In this document: in pieces, positions 7,240-14,719 of the stretch
Layout of the letters: each line of letters starts with the position of its first letter
Numbering within the stretch: the stretch's first letter is position 1
Assembly: GCA_017882405.1 (NCBI GenBank)
Contig: JADGPO010000145.1
Coordinates: 1 to 30,428 of the forward strand
Direction of reading: 5' to 3'
Source: Solirubrobacteraceae bacterium
Lineage (GTDB): Bacteria; Actinomycetota; Thermoleophilia; Solirubrobacterales; Solirubrobacteraceae
DNA length: 30,428 nt
The notes under the pieces: generated by a model
The model's database searches: none
Seen by the model: only the letters and a program-made list of their open reading frames with translations
What the model was told of the DNA's origin: nothing
Position numbers and translations under genes: made by a program

Positions 7240-8016
7240 ATGCCCGGCTTCAGGCTGATCGCCCGCACCGGCGCGGAGATCAGGCGCGATGTCGCCGCCG
7301 TCAAGGCTCGTGATCCCGCCGCCCAGGGCGTCGGAACCGTCCAGATCCTCGCCTCCTGGCCCGGCGTGCATGCGGTGCTGGCCCATCGCGTCGCCCATGC
7401 GCTCTACGGCGCCGGCGCGACCGCGGTCGCCCGCTCGATCGCGGCGATCGCGCGGTCGGTCACCGGGATCGAGATCCACCCGGCGGCGTGCATCGGCGAC
7501 GGCTTCTTCGTCGACCACGGGATGGGGGTGGTGGTCGGCGAGACGGCCGAGATCGGCGACAACGTCACGCTGTATCAGGGTGTGACGCTCGGCGGCACCG
7601 GCTTTGCCACCGGCAAGCGCCATCCGACCGTGCAGGACAACGTCACGATCGGCTCGGGCGCCAAGCTGCTGGGACCGATCACCGTGGGCCACGGAGCCAA
7701 GATCGGCGCCAACAGCGTCGTCATCCACGACGTGCCGCCCAACGCCACCGTGGTCGGCAATCCCGGGCATCCGGTCCGGGTGGAGGGCCGCCGGCCCGAG
7801 GGCCCCGATGCCGACTGGATCCACCTGCCCGATCCCGTGGCCGAGGCGATCAAGGGGCTCTCGAGCCGGATTGCCGCGCTCGAGGCCGACGCCGCCGCGC
7901 CGCCCGCCAACGGAGGCCTACGCAGGCCGGGCCGGACTGCGGACGGGGCCGAGGGCGCCGGCGAGCCCGACGGGCGGGCCAATCCCTCCGTCGGGCCTAA
8001 TCCAGCGGGCGGCTAG
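7240..8016 (+). CDS. cysE: Serine O-acetyltransferase
   Basis: This enzyme acetylates serine with acetyl-CoA, the first step of cysteine synthesis. The 258-residue protein has a short N-terminal helical domain (residues 1-75) and then a left-handed beta-helix of hexapeptide repeats (IEIHPAACIGDGFFVDHGMGVVVGETAEIG onward). The catalytic D92-H93 pair (FVDHG) and the LYQGVTLGGTG substrate loop are present. After the helix comes a ~70-residue tail rich in Ala, Gly and Pro, which is unusual: short CysE proteins end soon after the beta-helix, with a terminal Ile that binds CysK. The gene converges on the downstream glycosyltransferase gene and their 3' ends overlap by 20 bp. Confidence 0.93.
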   Translation: MPGFRLIARTGAEIRRDVAAVKARDPAAQGVGTVQILASWPGVHAVLAHRVAHALYGAGATAVARSIAAIARSVTGIEIHPAACIGDGFFVDHGMGVVVGETAEIGDNVTLYQGVTLGGTGFATGKRHPTVQDNVTIGSGAKLLGPITVGHGAKIGANSVVIHDVPPNATVVGNPGHPVRVEGRRPEGPDADWIHLPDPVAEAIKGLSSRIAALEADAAAPPANGGLRRPGRTADGAEGAGEPDGRANPSVGPNPAGG

Positions 8017-9052
8017 CCACCGGGGCGCCGTCGTCGACCGCGCTGCTCTGCGGGTGGGCGGCTACCGGGGGCAGCGCGCCCTGGCCGATGTCCGGCATGT
8101 TGTGCCGAGCGCGGACCAGGTACAGGGGGCGGCCCTTGACCTCGTCGTAGATCCGGCCCACGTACTCGCCGATGATCCCGATCGCGATCAGCTCGATCCC
8201 GCCCAGCAGCAGCACCACGATCGTCAGCGCGCTGAAGCCCGGCAGGTAGGAGCCGAGGATCCGCAGCACGATCACGATCGGGATCGCGATGAAGGCCAGC
8301 GTCGAGATGATGAAGCCCAGCAGCGTGGCCAGCTGCAGCGGCCGGTGTGAGAACGACGAGATCGCGTCCAGCGAGAAGCGCAGCATCTTGGCGAGCGTGT
8401 ACTTGGTCTCGCCGGCGTGGCGTGGATCGCGGTGGTAGAGGACGGCCGCCTGGGTGTAGCCGACCCACACGGTCATGCCGCGCAGGAAGCGGTTGCGCTC
8501 GCGCATTGAGAGCAGCGCGTCCAGCGGCCGGCGGTCCAGCAGCCGGAAGTCGCCCGAGTTTGCCTGCAGCTCCACCTGGGCGAGCTTGTCGAACAGCTTG
8601 TAGAACCAGCGGGCGGTGCTCAGCTTGAAGCGCGACTCGCCCTGGCGGTGCTCGCGGACCGCGTAGACGACGTCGCAGCCGGCGCGCCAGTGGTCGAGCA
8701 TCGTGGTGATCAGCTCCGGCGGATCCTGCAGGTCGGCGTCGAGCATCACCACGGCGTCTCCGCGGGCGTGGTCCAGGCCGGCCGTGAGGGCCGTCTGATG
8801 GCCGAAGTTTCGGGATAAGAAGACGACCCGCACACGGGGATCGGAGGCCGCCAGCTGCTCGAGGCGCAGGGGGGTGCCGTCGGTGGAGCCGTCGTCGACC
8901 AGCACGAGCTCGAACGGCAGCCCTTCCAGGGCCGCGCAGGTGCGCGCGTAGAACTCGTCGATCAGTGCCTCCTCGTTGAAGATCGGCGCCACGACGCTCA
9001 TCAGCTCCAACGCTCGCGGGCCGTCAGCCGGGACCGGAGGCAGGTCGCTCAT
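7997..9052 (-). CDS. Polyprenyl-phosphate glycosyltransferase, GtrB/ArnC type
   Basis: A 351-residue GT-A (family GT2) enzyme expected to transfer a sugar from a nucleotide donor to a polyprenyl phosphate on the cytoplasmic face. The catalytic domain carries VVAPIFNEE (residues 20-28), DDGSTDGT (53-60), the metal-binding DAD in MLDADLQDPPE (105-107) and an ETKY motif near 215. Two membrane helices follow at about 240-265 and 274-296, then a cytosolic tail; this domain order is that of GtrB, ArnC and related flippase-linked enzymes. The chosen ATG at 9052 is preceded by TACGAT and 6 nt, a leaderless arrangement; the frame stays open upstream into the neighbouring gene but loses homology. The sugar is not predictable. 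Confidence 0.88.
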   Translation of the reverse strand: MSDLPPVPADGPRALELMSVVAPIFNEEALIDEFYARTCAALEGLPFELVLVDDGSTDGTPLRLEQLAASDPRVRVVFLSRNFGHQTALTAGLDHARGDAVVMLDADLQDPPELITTMLDHWRAGCDVVYAVREHRQGESRFKLSTARWFYKLFDKLAQVELQANSGDFRLLDRRPLDALLSMRERNRFLRGMTVWVGYTQAAVLYHRDPRHAGETKYTLAKMLRFSLDAISSFSHRPLQLATLLGFIISTLAFIAIPIVIVLRILGSYLPGFSALTIVVLLLGGIELIAIGIIGEYVGRIYDEVKGRPLYLVRARHNMPDIGQGALPPVAAHPQSSAVDDGAPVASRPLD

Positions 9053-9058
9053 CGGTGC

Positions 9059-9064
9059 ATCGTA
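9059..9064 (-). promoter_or_regulatory. TACGAT -10 box, leaderless promoter of the GtrB-like gene
   Basis: Read on the minus strand, TACGAT is followed by GCACCG (6 nt) and the ATG. It lies in the 32-bp gap after the mannosyltransferase stop codon. Confidence 0.5.
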
Positions 9065-9084
9065 CGGCGCGCCGCGCGATTTCC

Positions 9085-10464
9085 CTACAGCAGCGCGTTG
9101 TGGGGGATGTAACCAAGCAGTTGGATCGCCTGCACGACCCCGGTCATCACGATCGCCATCCGCCACAGCCGGCGGTCGCGGCCGAGAGCCGCCAGCGGCA
9201 GCATCCAGCCGACGTACCAGGGCAGCAGCGAGCTCGAGGCGATCAGCAGGGCCAGCATCGCCCAGCCGGCGCCGTCGATCCAGTCGGTGGTTCCCTGCCA
9301 CACGCGCCGCACCAGCCACGCCGAGGCGATCACGAACGCGGCCGCCAGCACGTAGGTCGCGATGTGCCCGACGGTGGGCATGTCCAGCCGGGAGGAGATC
9401 ACGCCCGGGATGCTCTTCCAGTCACCCTCGCTCTGGCTCTGGCGGACCGTGGCCAGCAGATGGAACGCGCGCGAGCCGAACACGGTGAAGCTCAGCGCGG
9501 CGATCAGCGCGAAGCCCGCTCCCGCGCCGATCAGGAGGTCGCGACGCTGGCGGACGCGCCGTGGCCCGCCCGCCGCGATCAGGAAGGGCAGCAGCAATCC
9601 GGCGGTCAGCTTGACCCCGATCGCCACCATCGTCAGGCCGCCCGCCGTGCGCGGGCGCGAGGCCAGCACCGCATAGATCGCACCGGCCACCGCCAGCAGC
9701 ATCAGCAGGTCGTTGTGCCCGCCCCCCACCCCGTAGAGCACGAGCAGCGGGTTCAGCCCGACGAGCGCCGCCGCGCGCACGGGGTCGATGCCGCGCAGTT
9801 GGGCGCAGCGCCACACCACCGCCACCAGCGCGAGGCCGGCGACCGCGGCGATCGACTTGTAGGCGAAGACGCTGGTGGCGATCGACAGGGAGGCCAGCAG
9901 GTAGCTGAACGCGGTGAACACCGGGCCGTACACGCTGGGGACGTAGGACCACTTGGCGCCGATGTAGGGGAACACGTGGTCCAGGGCGATCGCGTGGGGA
10001 CCGTTCAGGTACGGGTTGTAGGCGTACAGCGACCCCATCCGCGCGTAGGCCTGGTAGCTGAACACGTCGGTGGAGACCAGCGGCGGCCCGAGCAGCACTA
10101 CGGCGTGCAGGACAGCCACGGCGATCAGCACCGCCCGGGCCGACAGCCGCGTGGAGGTGGCGACCACCACCGCGTAGGAAACGAACATCAGCGACAGGGC
10201 CGCGATCGCCCCGCCGACGTGGAGGTTCAGGCCGGTGTCGCCGAACGCGCCGGCGAGCGACGAGGGAACCGGCCGGATCGTCTCGGGCAGCAGCGACTCG
10301 GTGTGGGCGGCCGCGACGGCGAGCAGGCAACCGCAGACCAGCAGCCCGCCGATCGCGATCAGTCCGCGGCGGCTGCTCGAGGTGGCCGCCACGGGAGAGA
10401 CGCCCACGGGCAGGCGGGCGAAGCCGCGGTGGACGTCGGCGCTCAGCGGGGCCTGGACGCTCAT
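9085..10464 (-). CDS. GT-C polytopic mannosyltransferase, MptB-like
   Basis: This 459-residue integral membrane protein has a dozen or so hydrophobic segments. It matches the actinobacterial alpha-(1->6)-mannopyranosyltransferase (MptA/MptB) family of GT-C enzymes, which use polyprenyl-phosphomannose on the outer face of the membrane. The key signature is the first extracytoplasmic loop, STDVFSYQAYARMG followed by YNPYLNGP, with the conserved acidic residue of GT-C enzymes. Later GGGHNDLLMLL and SLLPWYVGWMLPL are also family-like. The preferred ATG is at 10464; the frame is open from a TTG at 10509. The preceding gene encodes a Dpm1-like enzyme that would make its donor. The acceptor (lipoglycan or glycoprotein) is unknown. 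Confidence 0.85.
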   Translation of the reverse strand: MSVQAPLSADVHRGFARLPVGVSPVAATSSSRRGLIAIGGLLVCGCLLAVAAAHTESLLPETIRPVPSSLAGAFGDTGLNLHVGGAIAALSLMFVSYAVVVATSTRLSARAVLIAVAVLHAVVLLGPPLVSTDVFSYQAYARMGSLYAYNPYLNGPHAIALDHVFPYIGAKWSYVPSVYGPVFTAFSYLLASLSIATSVFAYKSIAAVAGLALVAVVWRCAQLRGIDPVRAAALVGLNPLLVLYGVGGGHNDLLMLLAVAGAIYAVLASRPRTAGGLTMVAIGVKLTAGLLLPFLIAAGGPRRVRQRRDLLIGAGAGFALIAALSFTVFGSRAFHLLATVRQSQSEGDWKSIPGVISSRLDMPTVGHIATYVLAAAFVIASAWLVRRVWQGTTDWIDGAGWAMLALLIASSSLLPWYVGWMLPLAALGRDRRLWRMAIVMTGVVQAIQLLGYIPHNALL

Positions 10465-10552
10465 CTCAGATGAGGATGCCGTCGTTTCCTGGGCCGGTGG
10501 TTTGAGCAAGGTTGACGTGGAGTTAGGAGATCTGACTGCGGCTGATTGATTC

Positions 10553-11320
10553 CTACCCGCGCGGTGTCGACTGTTTCATACCCGCGCGGCGCAGCGCAGA
10601 AGCGGCGTCGCCCCTGATCGCCGGCACCAGCAGCATCGCCTCCAGCGCGATCCGGGCCGACATCTTGGACTTGCCGGCGGTCCGGTCGGCGAACACGATC
10701 GGCACCTCCTTGACGGTGAAACCGGCCAGCACGGCCCGGTAGGTCACCTCGATCTGGAACACGTAGCCCTCGGCTCGCAGGCTGGGCAGATCGATCGCCT
10801 CCAGCACTCTGCGGTGGATGCACTTGAAGCCACCGGTCAGGTCGCGCACGCCGACCCCCAGGATCAGCCGCGCGTAGAGGCCGCCGCCGCGGCTGATCAG
10901 CCGGCGGGCCAGACCCCAGTCGCGCACGCCGCCCCCGGGCACGTAACGGGAGCCGAGCACCAGGTCGGCGCTCCGCGCCGCCTCCAGCATCGCCGGCAGG
11001 TAACGCGGGTCGTGCGAGAAATCGGCATCCATCTCGATCACCATCTCGGCCCCGCGCTGCAGGGCGTGGTCAAAGCCCGCCAGGTAGGCCTGCCCGAGTC
11101 CTGTCTTGCCGGGGCGGTGCAGCACCTCGACGTCATCGTGGACGGCTGCCAGGGTGGCGGCGATCGCGCCGGTGCCGTCCGGCGAGTTGTCGTCGACCAC
11201 GAGGATTGAGTAGGTGCCGGGCGCCACGCGCGTGAGCTCGGAACGGGTCGCGGCCACGATCCGCTCCAAGTTCACGGCCTCGTTGTAGGTGGGGATGATC
11301 AAACAGATGGCCGCCGACAC
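10553..11320 (-). CDS. Polyprenyl-phosphate mannose synthase, Dpm1-like
   Basis: This soluble 255-residue GT2 enzyme should make polyprenyl-phosphomannose from GDP-mannose. Visible motifs are IIPTYNEAVNLE (residues 9-20), VVDDNSPDGT (40-49), the DxD in EMDADFSHDP (96-105), and the Dpm1 hallmarks RYVPGGGVRDWG, DLTGGFK and EGYVFQIE. It lacks C-terminal membrane helices, as in the catalytic half of actinobacterial Ppm1. The GTG start follows TAGGCT and 6 nt, so it is probably leaderless. It supplies the donor used by the adjacent GT-C gene. At the 3' end an 11-bp direct repeat (CCGCGCGGGTA, twice within 37 bp) encodes the last residues and the stop. Confidence 0.9.
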   Translation of the reverse strand: MSAAICLIIPTYNEAVNLERIVAATRSELTRVAPGTYSILVVDDNSPDGTGAIAATLAAVHDDVEVLHRPGKTGLGQAYLAGFDHALQRGAEMVIEMDADFSHDPRYLPAMLEAARSADLVLGSRYVPGGGVRDWGLARRLISRGGGLYARLILGVGVRDLTGGFKCIHRRVLEAIDLPSLRAEGYVFQIEVTYRAVLAGFTVKEVPIVFADRTAGKSKMSARIALEAMLLVPAIRGDAASALRRAGMKQSTPRG

Positions 11321-11326
11321 GGATCC

Positions 11327-11332
11327 AGCCTA
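11327..11332 (-). promoter_or_regulatory. TAGGCT -10 box, leaderless promoter of the Dpm1-like gene
   Basis: On the minus strand TAGGCT, then GGATCC (6 nt), then GTG. Box sequence and spacing are identical to those before cysE. Confidence 0.55.
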
Positions 11333-11414
11333 AACGGCCATGCGGGCATCACGTCGCCGCGTCAGCCGCCATCATGAGGCAGGGGATCCTGGTCATCTCC
11401 ACGTATCTCTGCTC

Positions 11415-12386
11415 ATGGACGAAGGCTTCTCCGCACCCGGCGACAACCTGATGCCGCGCCTGCGCGCGCTCTTGGAGCGCGATCCCGCGCGCCCCCCGGT
11501 GGCGCCGCATCATCGCCGCCGTCGCGCCGCTGCCCTGGCCGCGGTGGCCGTCATCGCGCTGGTGGTGGGCGCCGTGGCGGGGGCCTCGGCGGGCGGTGGC
11601 TCGCATCACGCTGCCAAGGTGGCGGCCACGGGCGGCTACCTGCGCCGGATCAAGGCGCTGGCCGGCAACGGCGCCGGATCGTTTGCCGTGGCTCAGCGGG
11701 GCGCCGAGAACGAGGCGATCACCCGCACCCTGGCCCACACGCCCTTCGTGCGGATGGCCGGCAGCCAGCACAGGGAGATCGCGCTGACCTTCGACGACGG
11801 CCCCGGGCCCTACACCCCCCGGATCCTCTCGGTGCTGGAGCGCCTGCACGCGCCGGCGACCTTCTTCGAGGTCGGCGTCGAGGAGAAGTTCTTCCACGCC
11901 TCCACGGCCGAGATCGTCGCCCGCGGCTACCCGATCGGCGACCACACCCAGAACCACGCGAACATGGGCCAGCTGGGGCCCAAGCAGCAACAGTCCCAGC
12001 TGCTGTTGCAGACGGGAGCGATCGGCAACCTGGGCGCGCCCTTCCCGCGAATGTTCCGTCCGCCGTACGGCCTGTGGGACAAGCAGACGCTGAAGCTGCT
12101 CAAGCGCTACCGGATGCTCATGGTCCTGTGGACGGTGGACACCGATGACTACGAGCGCCCCGGCGTGCCGGCGATCGTCAACGCCGCCGTCCACGGCGCC
12201 CGCTCGGGAGCGATCATCCTCATGCACGACGCCGGCGGCGATCGGTCCGAGACGGTGGCCGCGCTGCCGAGGATCATCCGCCAGCTTCGCAAGCGGGGCT
12301 ACAAGCTGGTCACGATCCCGGGCCTGCTGCTCGACAACCCGGCGCCCAAGCACCAGAACGTGTACCTGCTGTCCGGCTCGGGGTGA
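11415..12386 (+). CDS. Membrane-anchored polysaccharide deacetylase (NodB domain, CE4)
   Basis: This 323-residue protein (from the ATG at 11415; the frame opens at an ATG at 11340) has a cytoplasmic N-terminus with an HHRRRR stretch, one membrane helix at about residues 38-58, a linker, and an extracellular NodB homology domain from about residue 118. Catalytic features are intact: TFDDGP (base D127, metal D128), the metal-binding HxxxH in DHTQNHANM (H177, H181), RPPYG, and ILMHDAG with the catalytic histidine. CE4 enzymes of this form remove acetyl groups from peptidoglycan or other N-acetylated polymers, which often gives lysozyme resistance. It is divergent from the mannose genes and convergent with the unknown gene at 12478, with stacked palindromes between them. 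The substrate is inferred only at class level. Confidence 0.88.
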   Translation: MDEGFSAPGDNLMPRLRALLERDPARPPVAPHHRRRRAAALAAVAVIALVVGAVAGASAGGGSHHAAKVAATGGYLRRIKALAGNGAGSFAVAQRGAENEAITRTLAHTPFVRMAGSQHREIALTFDDGPGPYTPRILSVLERLHAPATFFEVGVEEKFFHASTAEIVARGYPIGDHTQNHANMGQLGPKQQQSQLLLQTGAIGNLGAPFPRMFRPPYGLWDKQTLKLLKRYRMLMVLWTVDTDDYERPGVPAIVNAAVHGARSGAIILMHDAGGDRSETVAALPRIIRQLRKRGYKLVTIPGLLLDNPAPKHQNVYLLSGSG

Positions 12387-12393
12387 GCCGCGG

Positions 12394-12409
12394 GCAACCG
12401 TCAGGTTGC
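12394..12409. promoter_or_regulatory. Palindrome GCAACC-N4-GGTTGC (distant copy of the ArsR-type site)
   Basis: The 16-mer GCAACCGTCAGGTTGC is a perfect palindrome with a 4-nt centre. The same arms occur at 19391-19406 and, with one arm change, at 19425-19440 upstream of the SRPBCC-ArsR genes. Here it sits just after the deacetylase stop codon, so it could be an operator or simply the first stem of a terminator. Confidence 0.4.
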
Positions 12410-12481
12410 GTGGCCGACAGTGGCCACTATGTGGCCTGGATCGGCCACCTGAGCGGCGGTCGGTACCCTGACCCGGCTCAG
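12410..12481. terminator. Stacked stem-loops between convergent genes
   Basis: Two tandem palindromes of the form GTGGCC-N6-GGCCAC (12410-12427 and 12431-12448) lie 21 bp apart. They are followed by a longer stem with CTGAGC/GCTCAG arms (12449-12454 and 12476-12481) that covers the stop codon of the minus-strand gene. No T-tract follows. Bidirectional termination is the simplest reading. Confidence 0.45.
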
Positions 12482-12951
12482 CGACGCACGTAGGCGACGC
12501 GGTTCCAGCTCGGCTCGGGGGCGAGCTCGATCGGCTCGCGGCCGCGATCGGGCTGGACGTAGACGAAGGCTGAGGCATCCTCGTTGAAGGCGATGTCCAG
12601 CTCGCCCTCCTTGACCCGCTGGTCCAGCCACGCCCCGCGGAAGATCAGCCGCCGCAGCCAGTGCACCAGCGAGCGCTCCGAGGGCCCGACGAGCTCGGGC
12701 CAGCACTCGTTGACGTGCTCGCCGAGCGCCGAGGCAGGATCGGTGACCTCGCCGTTGACGACCAGGTTGATCAGGTCCTCGGCCTCGTCCTCCTCGACCG
12801 CGCTGCCGAGAAAGCCGAGCTTGCGAGCCGCCTGCTCGCACCGCTCGCGGAAGTCACGCTCGTTGAAGGTGAAGCGCAACTCTCCGTACTCGAGGACGAA
12901 GTCGTCGCCCGAGCTGTAGTTCCCGCGTCGGTACATAGGCGTCGGCATCAT
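12478..12951 (-). CDS. Unrecognised conserved-looking protein (157 aa)
   Basis: I do not recognise this family. The protein is soluble and acidic, with no signal peptide or membrane helix. It starts M(M)PTPMYRRGNYSSGDDFVLEYGEL, has a charged centre (FNERDFRERCEQAARKLGF; EEDEAEDLINLVVNGEV), a Trp-containing segment (CWPELVGPSERSLVHWLRRLIFRGAWLDQ), and ends near SWNRVAYVRR. The open frame extends back to 13107, but the ATG at 12951 is preceded on the minus strand by GGAGAAGG with 10 nt spacing, a good ribosome binding site, so I start it there (12948 is the next ATG). It shares an 82-bp upstream region with the divergent two-component operon, which hints at co-regulation. Confidence 0.7.
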   Translation of the reverse strand: MMPTPMYRRGNYSSGDDFVLEYGELRFTFNERDFRERCEQAARKLGFLGSAVEEDEAEDLINLVVNGEVTDPASALGEHVNECWPELVGPSERSLVHWLRRLIFRGAWLDQRVKEGELDIAFNEDASAFVYVQPDRGREPIELAPEPSWNRVAYVRR

Positions 12952-12998
12952 ATGTGTGAATCCTTCTCCGGCGGGGACCTGAATGTGAATTTGCAGGG

Positions 12999-13016
12999 GG
13001 GTGAACCAGTTCCCCT
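12999..13016. promoter_or_regulatory. Near-palindrome in the divergent promoter region
   Basis: GGGtGAAC-CA-GTTCcCCC is symmetrical except for one position on each side. It lies between the start of the unknown gene (12951) and the response regulator (13034) and is a plausible operator for one or both. The region is also richer in A and T than its surroundings. Confidence 0.35.
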
Positions 13017-13033
13017 CAGCGGCTCTTACCAGC

Positions 13034-13756
13034 ATGCCGCCGAGCTCAGCACCGAAGGTCCTGATCGTAGAGGACCACCTCCCGACGCGCCGCTTTCTCG
13101 CCGACAACCTGGCCGCCGACGGCTACGCGCCGCTGGAGGCCGACTCGGCCCGGGCCGGCCGGGCGCTGATGATCTCAGAGCTGCCCGCGCTGGCGATCCT
13201 CGACCTCGGCCTGCCCGATCGCGACGGTCTCGATCTGCTGCGCGAGCTGCGCCGGCCCGACGACGACACTGGCGAGCTGGATCGCCATCTGCCGGTGCTG
13301 ATCCTGTCCGGACGGACGACCGAGCTCGACCGCATCCGGGGCTTTGAGCGCGGCTGCGACGATTACCTTCCGAAACCGTTCTCCTACGGTGAGCTGCGGG
13401 CGCGGATCGCGGCCCTGTTGCGGCGTTCCAGCATGCGCTCGGCGGTGGGGCGGATGCGCGTCGGGACGCTGGAGCTCGACCCTCTGTCGCGTGAGGTGTG
13501 GGTGCAGGGCGAGCGGGTCCATTTGTCAAAGAAGGAGTTCGCGCTGCTGCGGGCGCTGGTGGCGGCGCCCACGCGAACCTATACGCGCGAGGAGCTGTTG
13601 CGCGACGTGTGGGGCTATCGGTCGATGGGCGCCACGCGCACGCTTGACTCCCACGCCTCGCGTCTGCGCCGCAAGCTGGCGGTGGGGAGGACCGTGTACG
13701 TGATCAACGTGTGGGGCATCGGCTACCGCCTGCTCGACGGCGAGGCGGGGGCGTGA
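13034..13756 (+). CDS. OmpR/PhoB-type response regulator
   Basis: This 240-residue two-domain regulator has a receiver domain (residues ~8-125) with the acidic pair E13-D14, the phospho-acceptor D57 in AILDLGLPDRDG, S92 and K114 (LPKPF). The C-terminal winged helix (about 140-236) has RVHLSKKEFALLRAL, RTYTREELLRDVWG and the wing INVWGIGYRL. All catalytic residues are present. The ATG at 13034 gives the usual short N-terminus; a GTG at 13001 is possible. The stop codon overlaps the GTG start of the histidine kinase (GTGA), so the two are translationally coupled and almost certainly a cognate pair. Confidence 0.93.
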   Translation: MPPSSAPKVLIVEDHLPTRRFLADNLAADGYAPLEADSARAGRALMISELPALAILDLGLPDRDGLDLLRELRRPDDDTGELDRHLPVLILSGRTTELDRIRGFERGCDDYLPKPFSYGELRARIAALLRRSSMRSAVGRMRVGTLELDPLSREVWVQGERVHLSKKEFALLRALVAAPTRTYTREELLRDVWGYRSMGATRTLDSHASRLRRKLAVGRTVYVINVWGIGYRLLDGEAGA

Positions 13757-14487
13757 GCTCCGCCGCGGCGCTGGCCGGCTGGGTCGCGGCGGGAATCGCC
13801 GCCGCGATGATGATCGCGGTCCGCCGGATGCTCGGCAGCCGGATGGAGGCCGTCGCGCGCGCCTGCCATGAGCTGCGCGGTCCGCTCACCGCCGCCCGGC
13901 TGGGGTTGTCGCTCGGCTCGCGCGGCGGGGAGCTGTCGGCTGACCGCCTGCGGGCGATCGACACCGAGCTGGGACGGGCGACGCTGGCGCTTCAGGACCT
14001 CGACGACTTCGGACGCGCGAGCCCGCGGATGCGCGAGCTCGAGAAGCTCGACGTGCTCGAGTTGATGATCGATTGCAAGCACGCCTCCTTCGGGCTCGCC
14101 GACTTCATGGGGGCGACGATGATGGGCAGCTGGGACGGGCCGCGGGTATCGGTGTGGGGCGATCGGCTGCGTCTGGCTCAGGCGCTGGGCAACCTCATCT
14201 CCAACGCCATCGAGCACGGCGGAGGGCTCGTCCATGTCTGCGGGGTGGTGGGCCAGGCGACGGTGAGGATCGAGGTCTCCGACGAGGGCCCGGGGCTGCC
14301 GGCTCCGGTCGCCGAGCTGAGCCGCCGGAAGCGGCGGGGGGGCTGCGCGCGGGGGCGCGGGCTGGCGATCGTGACTGCGATCGCGGAGGCTCACGGCGGT
14401 CGGGTGGTCACCGCGCCTGCGGATCGAGGCGCACGCGTCATCCTCGAGCTCCCGCTCCCGCTCCCGCCGGCGCCCGCGGCCGGCTGA
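13753..14487 (+). CDS. Minimal sensor histidine kinase
   Basis: This 244-residue kinase has one N-terminal hydrophobic helix (about residues 5-25) and almost nothing outside the membrane. The H-box is ACHELRGPLTAARLG (H39), the N-box QALGNLISNAIEHGGG, G1 DEGPGLP and G2 GRGLAIVTAIAEAHGG. There is no extracellular sensor, HAMP or PAS domain, so signal input must come through the membrane helix or a partner protein. GTG at 13753 overlaps the regulator's stop. The segment between G1 and G2 (SRRKRRGGCARGRG) is unusually basic for an ATP lid. A 6-bp hairpin (CCGGCT-GACC-AGCCGG, 14480-14495) covers its stop codon and may terminate the operon. Confidence 0.88.
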   Translation: MSSAAALAGWVAAGIAAAMMIAVRRMLGSRMEAVARACHELRGPLTAARLGLSLGSRGGELSADRLRAIDTELGRATLALQDLDDFGRASPRMRELEKLDVLELMIDCKHASFGLADFMGATMMGSWDGPRVSVWGDRLRLAQALGNLISNAIEHGGGLVHVCGVVGQATVRIEVSDEGPGLPAPVAELSRRKRRGGCARGRGLAIVTAIAEAHGGRVVTAPADRGARVILELPLPLPPAPAAG

Positions 14488-14495
14488 CCAGCCGG
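14480..14495 (+). terminator. Hairpin over the histidine kinase stop codon
   Basis: A 6-bp perfect stem with a 4-nt loop (CCGGCT-GACC-AGCCGG) and no T-tract. It is a possible terminator of the two-component operon. Confidence 0.35.
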
Positions 14496-14690
14496 TAGGC
14501 ACACCCCTCGGACGGAAGCCACCCCGGAGCTGCAAGTTCCGGTGCAGTCACCGCGATTGCAGGCCGACATGCACGGCCAGGGGCTGGGCGGCGAACCACC
14601 TCCCACCGTCACCCACCCCGTCAATACAAGCGATTTGGCCCCTGATCGGCCGCGAGTCGGGGTCCGGTGGGGCAATCGGTGGGAATTAGG
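14496..14690. other. Non-coding stretch before the mraZ promoter
   Basis: I find no coding frame worth calling here. There is a weak inverted repeat near 14523-14543 (CCGGA/TCCGG) and the sequence becomes less GC-rich towards the promoter. Two extra TGGG motifs lie at 14668 and 14680, off the 10-bp phase of the MraZ box. No known riboswitch was recognised. Confidence 0.4.
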
Positions 14691-14719
14691 TTGCATTGTG
14701 GGAGGGGGTGGGTTACTGT
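14691..14719 (+). promoter_or_regulatory. dcw operon promoter (TTGCAT-N17-TACTGT)
   Basis: TTGCAT at 14691-14696 and TACTGT at 14714-14719 are 17 nt apart. The MraZ box overlaps the spacer and -10, which fits autorepression. The transcript would start near 14726 and have a leader of about 80 nt. Confidence 0.55.

Noticed and set aside
9055..10473. A 472-codon open frame on the plus strand opposite the GT-C gene
   Set aside because: Its product is a low-complexity Arg/Gln/His-rich sequence with no domain, while the opposite strand encodes a membrane protein with family motifs. It is a typical GC-rich shadow frame.
14488..14690. A possible cyclic-di-AMP, cobalamin or other riboswitch upstream of mraZ
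   Set aside because: I looked for the conserved cores of these riboswitches and found none; only the leader stem-loop at 14735-14777 is convincing.
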